A stretch of 64,000 bases of DNA from UBA11986 sp963734955 (GTDB taxonomy: Bacteria > Bacteroidota > Ignavibacteria > UBA10030 > UBA6906): the NCBI GenBank assembly GCA_963734955.1, contig CAVTJO010000005.1:1-64000 (forward strand), written 5' to 3'. The position numbers and the translations under genes were made by a program. This document shows positions 26,485-37,805 of this stretch, piece by piece; within the stretch, counting starts at the first letter, position 1, and the number at the start of each line of letters is the position of its first letter. Below the pieces are notes generated by a model that saw only the letters and a list, made by a program, of their open reading frames with translations, was not told the origin of the DNA and ran no database searches.

Positions 26485-26784
26485 CTCTCAAGGAAGTATT
26501 CGTACTTCTTCTCCTCACGCTGGTACCTGTTCTTGTTCCTTCCGCCCTGTTGACGACTTTCGTTCTGTCCACACGCATTGATCCGATACCCGGCATTTAT
26601 GTAAGCATGCACGCGTGATGCATCCAGATTTGCCAGTGGCATGTACGTCTGCAAACTGGGAGTGGACAGAAATCAAGTCTTAGGAAAATGTTGCTGATGA
26701 AAATAACACCCCACCCTCCCGGCAACAGCAAACCCCGGCCGAATGGTCGGGGTTCATTCTTTTTACCCGGCGTATTCCCCGATC
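26485..26784. other. Intergenic region between convergent genes
   Basis: 300 bases between the small plus-strand ORF and the end of the minus-strand PorU2 gene. It contains the terminator at 26731-26765. A plus-strand open stretch with a hydrophobic segment near 26490-26560 is not convincing as a gene. Confidence 0.4.
26731..26765 (+). terminator. Intrinsic terminator between convergent genes
   Basis: AACCCCGgccgaatgGTCGGGGTT-type stem (26731-26754) followed by CATTCTTTTT. It serves the plus-strand genes. The upstream run on the opposite strand is not T-rich, so bidirectional action is uncertain. Confidence 0.8.
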
Positions 26785-29700
26785 CTATCTTACTTTCGCT
26801 AGCTTCTCAATCGAAGTCTCCGTCTTCCCGTTGCCTTTCACCATCACCTGGTAGAAGTAGTATCCGTTTGCTAGCTCGTCGCCGTCGGCGTCCCTTCCAT
26901 CCCAATGAATCTGGTTGAAGCCGATTTTCAACTGGTTCTGCGGAACCACAATCTCACGAATACGGCGCCCGGCGATTGTGAAAATGCGTATGCTGAGCTC
27001 ATCGGGTGCTTTGCTTCCAGAGAGGACGAATGTGAAATAGGTATCTGCGGCAAATGGGTTGGGATAGTTGTAGAGCCTGCTGATTTCAAGTTGGTCCTTT
27101 ACTTCGATAGATAGAGTTTGTTCGAGAGTATCCGGGAATCCAAGTGAGTTGATTTGAATAGCCTTGAAACCCAATTCGTGACGACCGTTGGCAAGCTCAG
27201 GCATGAACGTAAGGTCGTCATCGGCGGGAACATTCATGGATCGAGTGGCGACGGTACCGGGCAAACCGGTTACAAACGGTTTGTTGTCGATGAACAACTC
27301 GGCCTGTTTGTAGCCTTGCCCCCCTTCTTCGGGCTTCGGAAGACGCACAACAAGCTTCGGCTTGGCAGCAACAAAATCGCCATCCATCAGTTGCGTGCCG
27401 TCGGCAAAAAGACGGATACCCGACGAAGATGCTCCCACTACATTGAACGTGTAATAGGCGTTGTTATTGTCGGGGACGAGATCCTTGTATTTCTTTGATG
27501 GAGAGACATTGACCTGCAACGTCACTTGTCGGGAGAAGTTGTTGGTTGAAATCGGGATAACAGTGGACTTCATCCCGCCAACGGGAATTGTATCAAGCAT
27601 TGCCGAAGCGATGGGTCTCGACTTGTTGAACTTATCAAAGACCGATACGACGACCCGTGCACTGTCTGCACCGCTGAACCCAATATTATACACCGTTACC
27701 GGCAGATTGAGCTGGGCGCCTTTTTGAAGCGTTACCTCCTGACCACCCACGGTACGCGAGCTGACGGCAAGGTCTGGCGGAGGCGTGAAATCGACCCACC
27801 AATCGCGCAGCAAGGGTGTGGATAGTGCATCACGCGAAGACAAGAATGCGGATGACCTGAAGGCGCTGTATGTTGGCCCGGAAGTCAGAGGGTTCAAGAA
27901 CGAGAGGTTCACATCCGCACTATCACCGGGCAGCACCCTAAGCGTGTCGACATTGCCATTCGCTCTTATTCCGAGGAAGGCAAGTCTCACCGATGTTACA
28001 GGCGGGTTGCTGCTTTGACGCCAATGAAATGAGTCCCATGACGTGGGTATCGTGAGGCCGCTCGTTGTGATTGAGCCCGATCCAAAGGAATAGTAATTCG
28101 GAATCTGAATTGAAACAATCGCACTGTCATTGGTCAAACGTTCAAGTGCGGCAGATGGATAACCTTTTCGTCCAATCATCGCCCACGATTGTCCGTACGC
28201 TGCCTGTCGGATCAGCGTACTCCCCAGCGACTCAAGTGCCACAAAGAGACTCTCTGTAATGCCCCCGTGCGGGTCGAAGATAGACGCCATCACGAGGTAG
28301 TTCCCCGTAGGCGTAGTGTTGATGAAACGGGTCATGCTGTCTGCCTGGACAGCCTGATCGGCAGGGCTATAGTTGCGATATTCGTAGGAGCCGTTGAATT
28401 CGTTTACTCGTAGAATCATGAACCCGGAGCCTGTCACCCACCAATATCCAGTTACGGTCAATTGATTCAGTCTCAAGATCGTGTAGTACTCATTTGTCGA
28501 TTGGACACGCAAGCCGAGCGAACGCGCATATAACTGAAGAGGCTGGTTCGGCGCAATTGTGACCCCGGAATCGGTTGCGGCGGTTTGAAGCTCCCGTTCT
28601 CGCTCGAATTGCCTCGGTGAGTTCTCCCGCCAGCGAACGAGTGGAGACGCGGGGAGCGCGGAGGCAGTGGTGAAGGATGAAACCACCCAGTTGCCAGTGA
28701 TGCCGCTATCGATCGTTCTTGAACGCCAGAAATATACGCGTCCATCAGGCAGCAGCGGCGTGATCCATTCTCCCTTTACCGGACCTGGCGATACCGGTCC
28801 TGACTGTATAAGAAACGGGGAGTCAAATGTTGCGACAGTATCGAGTTCAAAGAAGTACTGAAACCCGATGGAGTCCAATCCCACCGGACTGGTCACAACG
28901 AGAGACACTGCCCCGGGCGGAACAACCATGTTGCTTAAGGGTTTGACGACAGCGAGGAGATTCGCATACACGTACTCGTCCGCGGAAGCCGTGTTATTGA
29001 GCTCGTTGACCTCTGGTATGACATTCAGTGGATCAAGCACTGCGAGCAGAGTGTGTCTCCCCACGGAATCCGTCGCATCCCAATGGATACCAAGCGAGTC
29101 GATGTTTGTTGTAGGTGCAATCTTAACATTATCCGCCACAAGCCTTGTTCGTCCATTGTAGGTATCACTCACGGTAACACCAACGCTATCCGACGGGACC
29201 AGGCCGTAGTTATGAACTCTGACTTGAACGGTAAGCGAGGAATCGTTGGGCGTCGGTGTGGGGATATTCGTTGAAACATCACTCGCTGTCAGCGCCAGAT
29301 CTGGCTGCAGGGGAATTGCAAGTCTTGTCAGTGGGTCACCCAGCAAAGGGTTGCATTTTACGCTGGCAACATAGACATAGTAGTTGCCATACGTCTGCCA
29401 GAGCTGGATACGAGCCGAATTCGTCAGATCACCAAGTGCGCGAACCGAGTCCAGCCTCGCGCTATTCAAGAAAAAGTACACGAGGCTCGTTCCTGCACTT
29501 GCCCACCCTTCCGTGGACGAGGCCCAGGTTGCTATTGCACCTCGATTGTCTGCAAGCACAAAATCCTCGGCCAGCAATGGGTTCGAGGGCTCGGCATAAG
29601 CTCCAACATTGCAGCTGACGGAAACAACGAACGGCCATTTCCCATTCGTGTTCTGCATCGTGTTTGGATCGCCGATATCGACCTCCCACACTCTCCCGCC

Positions 29701-32203
29701 GGAATGCCCGAGAAAATTCACAAAGACAACCCCCTTTTGGATGTCGTCCCTCATTTCCTCCTTGTGCTCACCGTCGATTACCGATGGAGTCGTTTTGTAA
29801 ATCCGGTAAGGTATCCCTCCCAAAGGGGGTGGAGTTACCTGCGAATTGATCGTCTGGTCCGAATTGAACCCCAGTCCCGCTATGAACATGTATTTCTTGT
29901 TCCAGTCACCCAGCGTGTAGTTGTCATAGGAAACAACCTTGTCGACAGACCGTTGCGCCTGGACAGAGTCACGAACCGGTATGCGACCGATGATCATTGA
30001 AGGAATAAAACTCGTATCCGTGCTGGAGCTAAAGCACGCAAACCAATTGTCGCCGGTGGGAATTCCATAGCCGGGAACGAAATTGGTTTGAGTCGAAGAG
30101 GGAAGGTACTTATGAAAATCCCACGATGCGTCTCCAAATAGCAGCAGGTACGATGGAGCTGGTGAAGGCCAGTGTGTATAGGCGTACTTGAGAAAGTCCC
30201 GGATCTTTGTTGCGTTCATTACACCGTAGTTGAACTCGTCATAGATATCTTGCACGTCAACGACCTTCGTTCTCACTCCGTTTGCCGTTTGACGGTGCGC
30301 AGCAAGACGCAAGGCCTGCGTGAGGAAGTTCCTGTGAGTAATGATGATGTAATCCGCCCCCTGGCCATTTACGCGGATGTCAGAAAACAGTTTTTGATGA
30401 AGCGGAAGAACAGGCAAAGCCCCACCGTCGGCCACCACCAGATAGCTCTTTGAAGATGCTGAGGTGTCATTGAACTGGATCGCGTATCCACTGATCGAAT
30501 CCCCAGAGACATTCCCGCCGACAATCACCCGGCTACAGGTCAAATCAAATACATCTATTCGCGGATTTAAGAATCCAGTGACGATGAATTGCGATGGGTT
30601 CGGACCAGTCGGACCCGGAGAGGCGAAAAAGAGTTGGTTATTCCGTGCCCTAAGGAAACGTTTATAGTCAATCTCAAACCAATCAAGATAAAACTGATTA
30701 GGACTTGTTGGCGTGGGGATGGAAGTGATCCGCAGGCGGGAGGTATCAGCAAGCGAAGACATGCCACGCATGAGAAGCGACACGGGAAACACTGTGTCCA
30801 GCCTTCCTTCAGTTCTTGCATCGAACAAGATTTCGCCAACGAGAGTGTCGTTAATCCAGAATCGGGCATCATGATCGGGACCGGGAAGATTTACGCTGGT
30901 CGTTCCAAATGTTCTTACGCGAATCCTCGCGTTTGGTCCACCGGTGACATCAATTGTGTCCACTGCGAATGAAAAATCACGTGTCGTGTTTGGGAAGAAC
31001 CACTGCGTAGGATCTCCCCATGCCCAACCTTCCCCAGCGACAACATCATTGTTGGACGACTCTGCGTCACTGGCTCCATAGTAGTATCCATTATTTTGTT
31101 CGAAGTGTCGGGTCACTTTTGTCGACACTATGGTCTCACCGATTGAGCCTCCGGGTTGAGGCCTTGATACAAAACGCCGTCCCGGCGCCCCACCCCATGT
31201 AAGGAAATAGGCACTCGTATCTGTGAATGTATCAACGTACGTCGAGTCACCATAATTATGAACAGCATAAAACTCAATTGTGGTGTCAGGGCGAACCACA
31301 AGCGGAACTTCGACCCCCCGTCCAAACACCTTAAGGGAAGGAACATCAACGAGAGACGTGTTGGCGCCCGCCGCCGCAAGATCAGCAGTGGTCACCTTGG
31401 TCCAACCATCGTTCGCAATGTTGATTCGATAGTACGTCCGCCCGGTTTCAAACCAGTCGCGAGTGGAATCCGATGGATTGTCCATGATTGCGGTACCGAT
31501 GGGTTGCCGCCATTGTTTAGCCTGATCATAATTTCTGATCAGGGTCTTGTACTCCCTCTCGAAGAATCGATCACCGCCCCGAACATCTGTTGGAGAGATA
31601 TCAACGTGCTTCCCATTTTGGGAAACGAGGTGGACGTGAATTGTTGCTTTCAGAAGGCGGCGAAGAACTTTGGTTACCGGATTGTATTGATATGGCATGA
31701 TGCGGATGGTGCTCATACGCTGCTCCCTGACAACGTACGGCGGACTTACTGAAAGCTGTTGAGATGGAAAGAACCTATTCTGAGTGTAGATGGTCTGGTT
31801 CTTCCGATACACAATGACACGGTCGTTATTTTCATTGTAGACGTATTCTGCGGAAGGAGCGATTCGTTGATCCGGAATATCCTCGTAGCTCGGATCGCGC
31901 AGGTCCGCTGCCAATGAGGAGTTTGCGGGAATACCGAGACTGATTGCCTCAATGGGCAACTGGGGACTTCCTGGCTCCTCCATCTTCAGATCGGCCTTCA
32001 GGGAATTGCAGGTTTGGGACGCCGTCGATGTCCAGCACTGTTGATTGAAACGCAGCCGGTACGTACTCAATCGTCCAACTATCGGGCTGCTGCTGTACGA
32101 TGCGGAACGAAGTGTTGCTCGACTGAGTCCCCGCAATGAGCATGAATGGCACCATCATCAGGGTGGATAACCCCAACATCCTTGGTCGATCCCATGGAAT
32201 CAT
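26785..32203 (-). CDS. PorU2-like C25 (gingipain-fold) cysteine peptidase/sortase with C-terminal FlgD-Ig domain, N-terminal frameshift
   Basis: About 1800 residues. The catalytic C25 domain lies near residues 600-1000: YIIITHRNFLTQALRLAAH, LLLFGDASWDFHKYLP, SMIIGRIPVRD, the catalytic His in VFVNFLGHSGGRVWE, and the catalytic Cys in VVSVSCNVGAYAEPSNPLLA. Ig/CARDB-like modules follow. The C-terminus YNYPNPFAADTYFTFVLSGS to DELANGYYFYQVMVKG is FlgD-like and ends SIEKLAKVR rather than in a cleavable sorting domain. Length and layout fit the second T9SS sortase (PorU2) more than PorU. The true N-terminus with a signal peptide (MLGLSTLMMVPFMLIAGTQS) is in another frame from ATG 32203; the frames join near 31990-32005. 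ATG 32203 overlaps the wecG-type stop, so the gene is translationally coupled to the glycan cluster. Confidence 0.85.
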
Positions 32204-32952
32204 CGCGTGCGTCCCCTCGTCAAGAATTCACGGAGAATGTTGAACATGAATACCGGGTTGCCCAACAAATACCGTCGCCACAACCTGGCCGGGTCCTGGG
32301 CCAGGCGATGGAACCATTCCAAACCAAACACAGTCATCCAGCGCGGCGCGCTCGCAGAATCACCCGAAAGATAGTCAATCATCCCCCCACATGGAAGGAC
32401 TGCATTCACATCAAGGTGACCGAGATTCTGACCGATCCAGAGTTCCTGTTCAGGCATTCCAAATCCGACGAATAGGACATTCGGCCTGGCGCGATTGATC
32501 AACGCAACCACATCATCGTTCTCGCGGCCCGACCTGTCAAAGTAGCCATGATGGTAGCCAACAAGTTTCAAGCCGGAATATCGTTCACGCCATCGGGTGG
32601 AGGCTGCAACCATGCTCCGGGGCCTCCCCCCGAGAAGGAAGGCGCTGATTCCTTGTTCTTGAAACAATGCACCGAGGTCCCATATCCACCGTGTAAGAAC
32701 CGTCCGCGGCGGCAATGGCATACCAAGAATTCTTGCTCCCATCCTGATTCCCTCCCCATCACAATATACAATATCCGCTTCATTCAGAAATTCTCGAAAC
32801 TTCTTATCCTTCCCTGCGATGTTCATTGCGTGGATATTTGCATACGCAAAGATCTCTCTCTTTCCTTTCCGAACACAGTTTACAATCGCACGCTCAAGCC
32901 CGGCTGTATCAATGTCATCGATACCCACACCGAGGATGTCAACTTTGGACAT
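32200..32952 (-). CDS. WecG/TagA/CpsF-family glycosyltransferase
   Basis: 250 residues from ATG 32952 (MSKVDILGVGIDDIDTAGLE). Family hallmarks: FAYANIHAMNIAGKDKKFRE, ADIVYCDGEGIRMGARILG, FLLGGRPRSMVAAS, NVLFVGFGMPEQELWIGQN and AVLPCGGMIDYLSG, ending with FGLEWFHRLAQDPARLWRRY. These enzymes add UDP-ManNAc or a related sugar to a lipid-linked intermediate. It overlaps the upstream GT9 gene by 14 bases and the downstream PorU2 gene by 4. Donor sugar is inferred from the family only. Confidence 0.9.
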   Translation of the reverse strand: MSKVDILGVGIDDIDTAGLERAIVNCVRKGKREIFAYANIHAMNIAGKDKKFREFLNEADIVYCDGEGIRMGARILGMPLPPRTVLTRWIWDLGALFQEQGISAFLLGGRPRSMVAASTRWRERYSGLKLVGYHHGYFDRSGRENDDVVALINRARPNVLFVGFGMPEQELWIGQNLGHLDVNAVLPCGGMIDYLSGDSASAPRWMTVFGLEWFHRLAQDPARLWRRYLLGNPVFMFNILREFLTRGRTR

Positions 32953-34102
32953 TGGACGCCAAGAGTTCTTTTGAAGACTGGCCTTCCAGCACACGTGCAA
33001 CCTCTCGAAAAACCTGATCTGCCCCGTGAAGTCCCGTGCATGGATTCCCGGGCCTGATGCACGCCCGTTGATCACAAGGAGAGCACTCAACCTTGTGGTA
33101 GAGATACACTCCATGCGCATTTAACGGGGCTGTCAATGCAGGTGCAGCAGGACCGTACATTCCCAGGGTTGGAATACCCAAAGCGGCTGCAAGATGCAGG
33201 GGTCCGGAGTCATTACCAACAACGAGCGACGCATCTCTCATGAGTAGTGCAGCTTCAACCATGTCAGAGAATGCAATCACGGCAATGGGCGACAATGGTG
33301 GCAAAGCGGTTTTGATCCTCGACAGATGCTTGTCCTCACACGCGAGAATCACAGAGTGATTAAGATCAGAGATGATTCTGCCTGCCACCGAAATGAACTT
33401 ATCAAGGCCCCATTCTCGATACTTCCATCCTGAGAACGGAAAGAGAAGTACAAATGGTTTCTCTCGAATAACTCCCTCCGCAGCCAATTGAGTCATTCCG
33501 GAACGGTACGCGTCAGGTCTGAATTCCACGTGCCAGTGCTCAGCGCCTGTTTCGACCTGAATCGCTTCAAGAATCCTTGTTGGCCTCACATAGATGTTTT
33601 CTCCTGTGTAGCTCGCCTTGGTGGGAAGTGAAAAGCCATACGCCTCGATTTCCGTCGTCAAGAGAAACGGCGTGAGTGAATCCACGTACGACAGGTAGCC
33701 GAGTTTGTAACGAGATCTCGACGCAAGAGTGGCGAGCGCATTTCGCCGTGGCGTACTCATGCTGATGGCAAGATCAACCGGAGTTCTTCTCAAGAAACTT
33801 AGCAGGTTTAAAAGTCCGAGGAAGGTGTCAGGGCGTTCGAACCCGATGAACTCAATTCCAGTTTCAAATGCATTCAGGAGGGCGGCGTAGCGTTGGTCAG
33901 CCAATACTCGAATGGTGGCGTGAGGAAATTCGTTCCGTAGTCGCGGCAGAGATGGCAACATCACCATCACGTCGCCCAATCTGCTAAGCTCAACAACAAG
34001 GATGGATGTAAGCTGATGGGGTTGAAACTCCTCGTTCTTTCCGAGGGAGGCAACAAAGCGGAGCGAACCGATAGAAATTTTCTCTAACAATGCCCGAATC
34101 AT
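32939..34102 (-). CDS. Heptosyltransferase-like glycosyltransferase family 9
   Basis: 387 residues from ATG 34102 (MIRALLEKISIGSLRFVASL, GGGTGA upstream); a TTG at 34153 is an alternative. The N-terminal Rossmann half reads ILVVELSRLGDVMVMLPSLP. The C-terminal half has FVLLFPFSGWKYREWGLDKF and the donor-binding LVVGNDSGPLHLAAALGIPT with LGMYGP. A four-Cys cluster near the end (CSPCDQRACIRPGNPC) is common in the ADP-heptose:LPS family. It transfers heptose or a related sugar in LPS or O-chain assembly. Confidence 0.9.
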   Translation of the reverse strand: MIRALLEKISIGSLRFVASLGKNEEFQPHQLTSILVVELSRLGDVMVMLPSLPRLRNEFPHATIRVLADQRYAALLNAFETGIEFIGFERPDTFLGLLNLLSFLRRTPVDLAISMSTPRRNALATLASRSRYKLGYLSYVDSLTPFLLTTEIEAYGFSLPTKASYTGENIYVRPTRILEAIQVETGAEHWHVEFRPDAYRSGMTQLAAEGVIREKPFVLLFPFSGWKYREWGLDKFISVAGRIISDLNHSVILACEDKHLSRIKTALPPLSPIAVIAFSDMVEAALLMRDASLVVGNDSGPLHLAAALGIPTLGMYGPAAPALTAPLNAHGVYLYHKVECSPCDQRACIRPGNPCTGLHGADQVFREVARVLEGQSSKELLASNVQS

Positions 34103-34165
34103 GTCACCCGTGATAGCGTTCACAAAGCTACACAAATCTGGGCCGGGATTCAATCCAAAGGTCGG

Positions 34166-35322
34166 TCAACCTTGCCGGTAGTTGAAGAAACTGAGGATGT
34201 TCTCCTTGAGGATTTGTACCCCAACGCCGACGTCGAAGAACTGCATGACCCGCTGTCTTCCTTTCCTGCCGAGGTCATCCCTCGTTGCACGACTTTCAAT
34301 AAGGTTCGACAGAATCCCCGCCAATTCAAATGAACTTCCAGTCTTGAACAGAATCCCCGCATCTCCCACCACATCCGGAATGCCGCCTGAATTTGAAGCA
34401 ACCACAGGAACGCCGCATGCCATGGCTTCAATAAGAACCCGGCCAAATTGCTCTTTCCAGTGCTTCGTTTCAACAGACGGGAGAACAAGAACGTCGAAGC
34501 TTCTCAGAACTTCCGGAATCTCAGAGTGAGGCACCGGTGGATGGATCCTGAACCGATCAACTACACCGAGGCGACGCGCAAGTTTCATGTATTCCTCTGC
34601 CTGTTCTCCAGATCCAACCAGAGTCAGATTGCAGGAGGCCGGCAACAGAGTGAAAGCCTGCATGAGCACCCCGATGCCTTTGCTGTCCACAATTCTGCCG
34701 ATAAAGCCTATCGTTGAGGATTTGTTTGAAACGGCGTTTCCTTTCGACACTGGGGTAAACACCGAGCAGTCGACCGAGTGCGGTAAGTAACACACGCTGT
34801 CGAGCATATGCAGCCGCAAACTCTTGCGCGGCCTTTGCCCGGCAGTAAAGAATATCCACCCGTGAATGCCGAATCACATAATCGCAGAAGCGATGTGTAA
34901 ACGAGAACTTATACGGGAAGCCGAGCTTGACATGGTCAATGTTCCGCGATGAAACCAATCCCAGAATGGCATGGGGAACCAAGGTCCTTCGCAATATCAG
35001 AGCTTCGAGGGCGGCATAGTTCTCGGGCTCTGCGTCCATGTACAGAAAATCCGGTTTGATTTCCCGCAACAACGATGGGAGACGAAGATAGAGTACCCGG
35101 TGGGTCTTGTATGAGAAAAAGGACAGAGGAGATATGCAATTGCAGATCGGGATTCTCCTCGGGTTCACACTGGATCGTTGTTCCCCCTTCGTTCCATGTT
35201 GGAGGCACAACGAGGTGCACTTCCCACTGCCTGTCTTCTGCCAGCAGCCTGTACGATCCGCGACGTGATGCCTCAACGGCCATGTGGTCGACAAACATCA
35301 AACGCAACGGGCCACTAATCAT
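34166..35322 (-). pseudogene. GT4 glycosyltransferase, two frameshifts as written
   Basis: Three frames rebuild one group-1 glycosyltransferase of about 385 residues. The N-terminus from 35322 reads MISGPLRLMFVDHMAVEASR. After a break at an A-run near 35114-35118 it continues LPSLLREIKPDFLYMDAEPE and VLYCRAKAAQEFAAAYARQR. After a second break near 34795 it gives CYLPHSVDCSVFTP, TIGFIGRIVDSKGIGVLMQA, then the EX7E region FGRVLIEAMACGVPVVASNS. The start overlaps the upstream GT2 stop (TATGATTAG). Both breaks lie in regions with no other damage, so assembly indels are likely. Confidence 0.7.
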
Positions 35323-36214
35323 ATCTCTTCCCATACTTCCCACGCATGGAATCGATAACTCCCTGCACAACTGCACTGACCCGGCGGGGCTGACCGGTAA
35401 GTGCAAACCAGACAATGCGAGCAAAGACCTCAACCACTCCAAAATGGCAGAAGAACATTAGCTGCCGGAGTCCGTGCGAATGGCGTCTGGCCAGCGCGAT
35501 GGAATTGCGTGTGACATAATAATCCCGGAACCACTTCCCTCGATTCAGCTTCACCGACGAGGAAGAGTCGTGAATCACTAACGCTAGAGGATTGTGCAAG
35601 ATTCTCCAACCTTCTTGCCTTGCATGAAAAGAAAAATCCGCATCCTCCGAATATGCAAAGTACGTCTCATCAAAACGGATGGATTTGAGAAGTTCAGGGT
35701 TTACAAGCATAGCACATCCTGAGGCAAAATCCTCCTCGAAGACGGCAGTGTCCGGTCGAGGCGACTTTCTAGAGTTGCGATGAACTGTTGCGCCCCACAA
35801 GTTCAATACTCCTCCATCAAACCAGACCGTTCCACTTGAACGATTCAGAATCCTTGGCGTTACTATTCCGACATTCTGCCCGGTGTTGAGCGTATGCAGG
35901 AGAACCTTGAGGCCATCCGCGTTTACAGTCGCATCTGTGTTTAGCAAAAAAACCGGATCGAATCCGATCTCCTTTGCCTTGGTAATGGCCTGATTCCATG
36001 CTGCAGCTACTCCAAGATTTCTTGCGTTCCTTATCACCAAGAGGTCATTGTACGCAGCGCTGAGCTTACCCGGAGAACCGTCTGTTGAGCCGTTGTCAAC
36101 AACGATGACCGTGGGACATACGCCTTCTGATAAGTGAATCGAATTGATGCAGTTCAGGGCATCTCCTCCCCCGTTCCAATTCAACACGATACACGTTACC
36201 GGGGCATCCTTCAT
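35315..36214 (-). CDS. GT2 family glycosyltransferase (rhamnosyltransferase-like)
   Basis: 299 residues from ATG 36214 (MKDAPVTCIVLNWNGGGDAL). GT-A fold: VIVVDNGSTDGSPGKL, NLGVAAAWNQAI, the DxD-equivalent FLLNTDATV, EEDFASGCAMLVNPELL and DETYFAYSEDADFSFHARQE. The C-terminal extension (WFRDYYVTRNSIALARRHS) is seen in rhamnosyl/galactofuranosyl transferases. It adds a sugar during surface-polysaccharide assembly at the inner membrane. It begins 55 bases after the GT-C gene. Confidence 0.9.
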   Translation of the reverse strand: MKDAPVTCIVLNWNGGGDALNCINSIHLSEGVCPTVIVVDNGSTDGSPGKLSAAYNDLLVIRNARNLGVAAAWNQAITKAKEIGFDPVFLLNTDATVNADGLKVLLHTLNTGQNVGIVTPRILNRSSGTVWFDGGVLNLWGATVHRNSRKSPRPDTAVFEEDFASGCAMLVNPELLKSIRFDETYFAYSEDADFSFHARQEGWRILHNPLALVIHDSSSSVKLNRGKWFRDYYVTRNSIALARRHSHGLRQLMFFCHFGVVEVFARIVWFALTGQPRRVSAVVQGVIDSMRGKYGKRYD

Positions 36215-36269
36215 GAGTTCTTCAAGCTTGGTTTGCAGAGATGAGAACCTTGCAGCCGACCCGTTTTTA

Positions 36270-37805
36270 TCAACGGTGGATCTCCGCCGGGGTTTTTGAT
36301 CCCGGCCTGTTAGAATCCGCGTACCGCGGAATCGCTGCGAGCATTTCCGCACTGTAAGCGAACCGCGTTACTGTGCCAACTGTTTCAATGTGCTTAAGCT
36401 CGAGGTCGTTTGCCGAAAAGAGTCTGGAAAGCCAACTATGCCAATTTCCGAAGGCAATCTCATCGTCTTCCGGCTTGAAGGCTCGAGTCAACACAACATA
36501 GTTGATCTCCTTGACTCCCTCACTTGTCGAGATGGTATCGAAGGCTACCAGATCCCTGACCGCTATGTCGGGCCTCTGCGTGTACAACCCCCAATACAAG
36601 CACGGAGTCCCGAGGCTATAGACCGTTGAACCTAGGGGAAGGTGGCTCGACACGTCGGCGCAAAATCGGTCATAGTCAGTCTCTCTTACCAAGCTAAAGT
36701 AATGGACAATGTTCAGGTATCCGAACACCAGAACGGCATTCAATGCGATTCCGGATGCGAACGCGGCTGCAGAAGCATGTGCGATCCTGTTGTTGCCCTT
36801 CCAGACCCTGGCCAGAATCATTCCTGCAATCAATGCACTCAATGGGGCAAAGTATACATGATATGGAATCTCGAAGCTCACAATAGCAGCCACGAGAATG
36901 GCTGCCTGGAATATTGTCGTCAGGAGAAGATTACCGCGTTCTCGCAATGCACTTGGCGCAATGAGACCCAGTCCGATGAAAGGGATCCCAAGAGAAAGAG
37001 GGTAGGCCCGATAATGATTGAGCACGCTGGTAAACGTGGCAAGCAGAGGACGATGCTTTCTTGCAAGCTGAAACCCAAACTGATGGACAAAGCCGTTCGT
37101 GTCCTGAAGAATGTAGAGACCCCACAGGATCGCCCCGGCACACAAAGGTAATAGCATGAGAGCCATTCTTTTCATCCGCTCTCGCCAACCAAGCGATGTT
37201 TGTCCAACCATGGAAATGGCCGTGATCACCGGGGCAATCAAGCCCAAAGGATGCGTCAAAGATGCAAAGGCTGCGAAAACTCCAACCGTGAGAGCATTCG
37301 CTGAGACACTCTTGAACAAGGGCTTCACGAGCAGGGCAAGAACAACAAGCATGAACAATGTGCACATCCCGTCCATGCGGGCATACATTGCTGTGTTTAC
37401 AAATTTCGGGTCGCAAACAAGAACGAGAGCGGCAACCTTCGCAGCCATCGGACTTGCCAGTCGGAGACCGAGAACAAACACCATGGCGACAATGGAACAG
37501 GCAACCAGAACTGAAAAGACCCTCAACGTCACAAGCGAATACCCACCGATTTTGATCACAGGAGCCAAGGCAAGAAAATACACTGGAGGTTGCCAGTAGA
37601 CGTGTGAGTTCAACCCTCGCACAAGCGTTGTACCCAGGTACCCTTTTTCGAGCAATGTTTTTGCCGTGCTCCCGAAAGAACCTTCGTCGACCATTGGAGG
37701 CGGCCAAGCCGTGAGTAAGGGTAGGGCCAACAAAAAGTAGAGGCTCAGAACGAAGGATATGAACTGCCGGTGTGGGACGCTCTGGAACCAATGCAGCAAC
37801 TTCAT
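36270..37805 (-). CDS. Polytopic GT-C glycosyltransferase (ArnT/PMT, GT39/GT83-like)
   Basis: 511 residues from ATG 37805, overlapping the methyltransferase stop as ATGA. About 10-11 membrane helices. The first periplasmic loop carries the acidic catalytic segment PPPMVDEGSFGSTAKTLLEK and HVYWQPPVYFLALAP, as in GT-C enzymes that use polyprenyl-phosphate sugars. A soluble periplasmic tail occupies about 410-511. It would modify glycan or protein on the periplasmic side. Confidence 0.85.
   Translation of the reverse strand: MKLLHWFQSVPHRQFISFVLSLYFLLALPLLTAWPPPMVDEGSFGSTAKTLLEKGYLGTTLVRGLNSHVYWQPPVYFLALAPVIKIGGYSLVTLRVFSVLVACSIVAMVFVLGLRLASPMAAKVAALVLVCDPKFVNTAMYARMDGMCTLFMLVVLALLVKPLFKSVSANALTVGVFAAFASLTHPLGLIAPVITAISMVGQTSLGWRERMKRMALMLLPLCAGAILWGLYILQDTNGFVHQFGFQLARKHRPLLATFTSVLNHYRAYPLSLGIPFIGLGLIAPSALRERGNLLLTTIFQAAILVAAIVSFEIPYHVYFAPLSALIAGMILARVWKGNNRIAHASAAAFASGIALNAVLVFGYLNIVHYFSLVRETDYDRFCADVSSHLPLGSTVYSLGTPCLYWGLYTQRPDIAVRDLVAFDTISTSEGVKEINYVVLTRAFKPEDDEIAFGNWHSWLSRLFSANDLELKHIETVGTVTRFAYSAEMLAAIPRYADSNRPGSKTPAEIHR

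Noticed and set aside
26382..26618. Plus-strand ORF with hydrophobic segment after the 85-residue hypothetical
   Set aside because: It starts inside another ORF in a different frame and has no ribosome site; it might be the continuation after a frameshift, but this cannot be shown.
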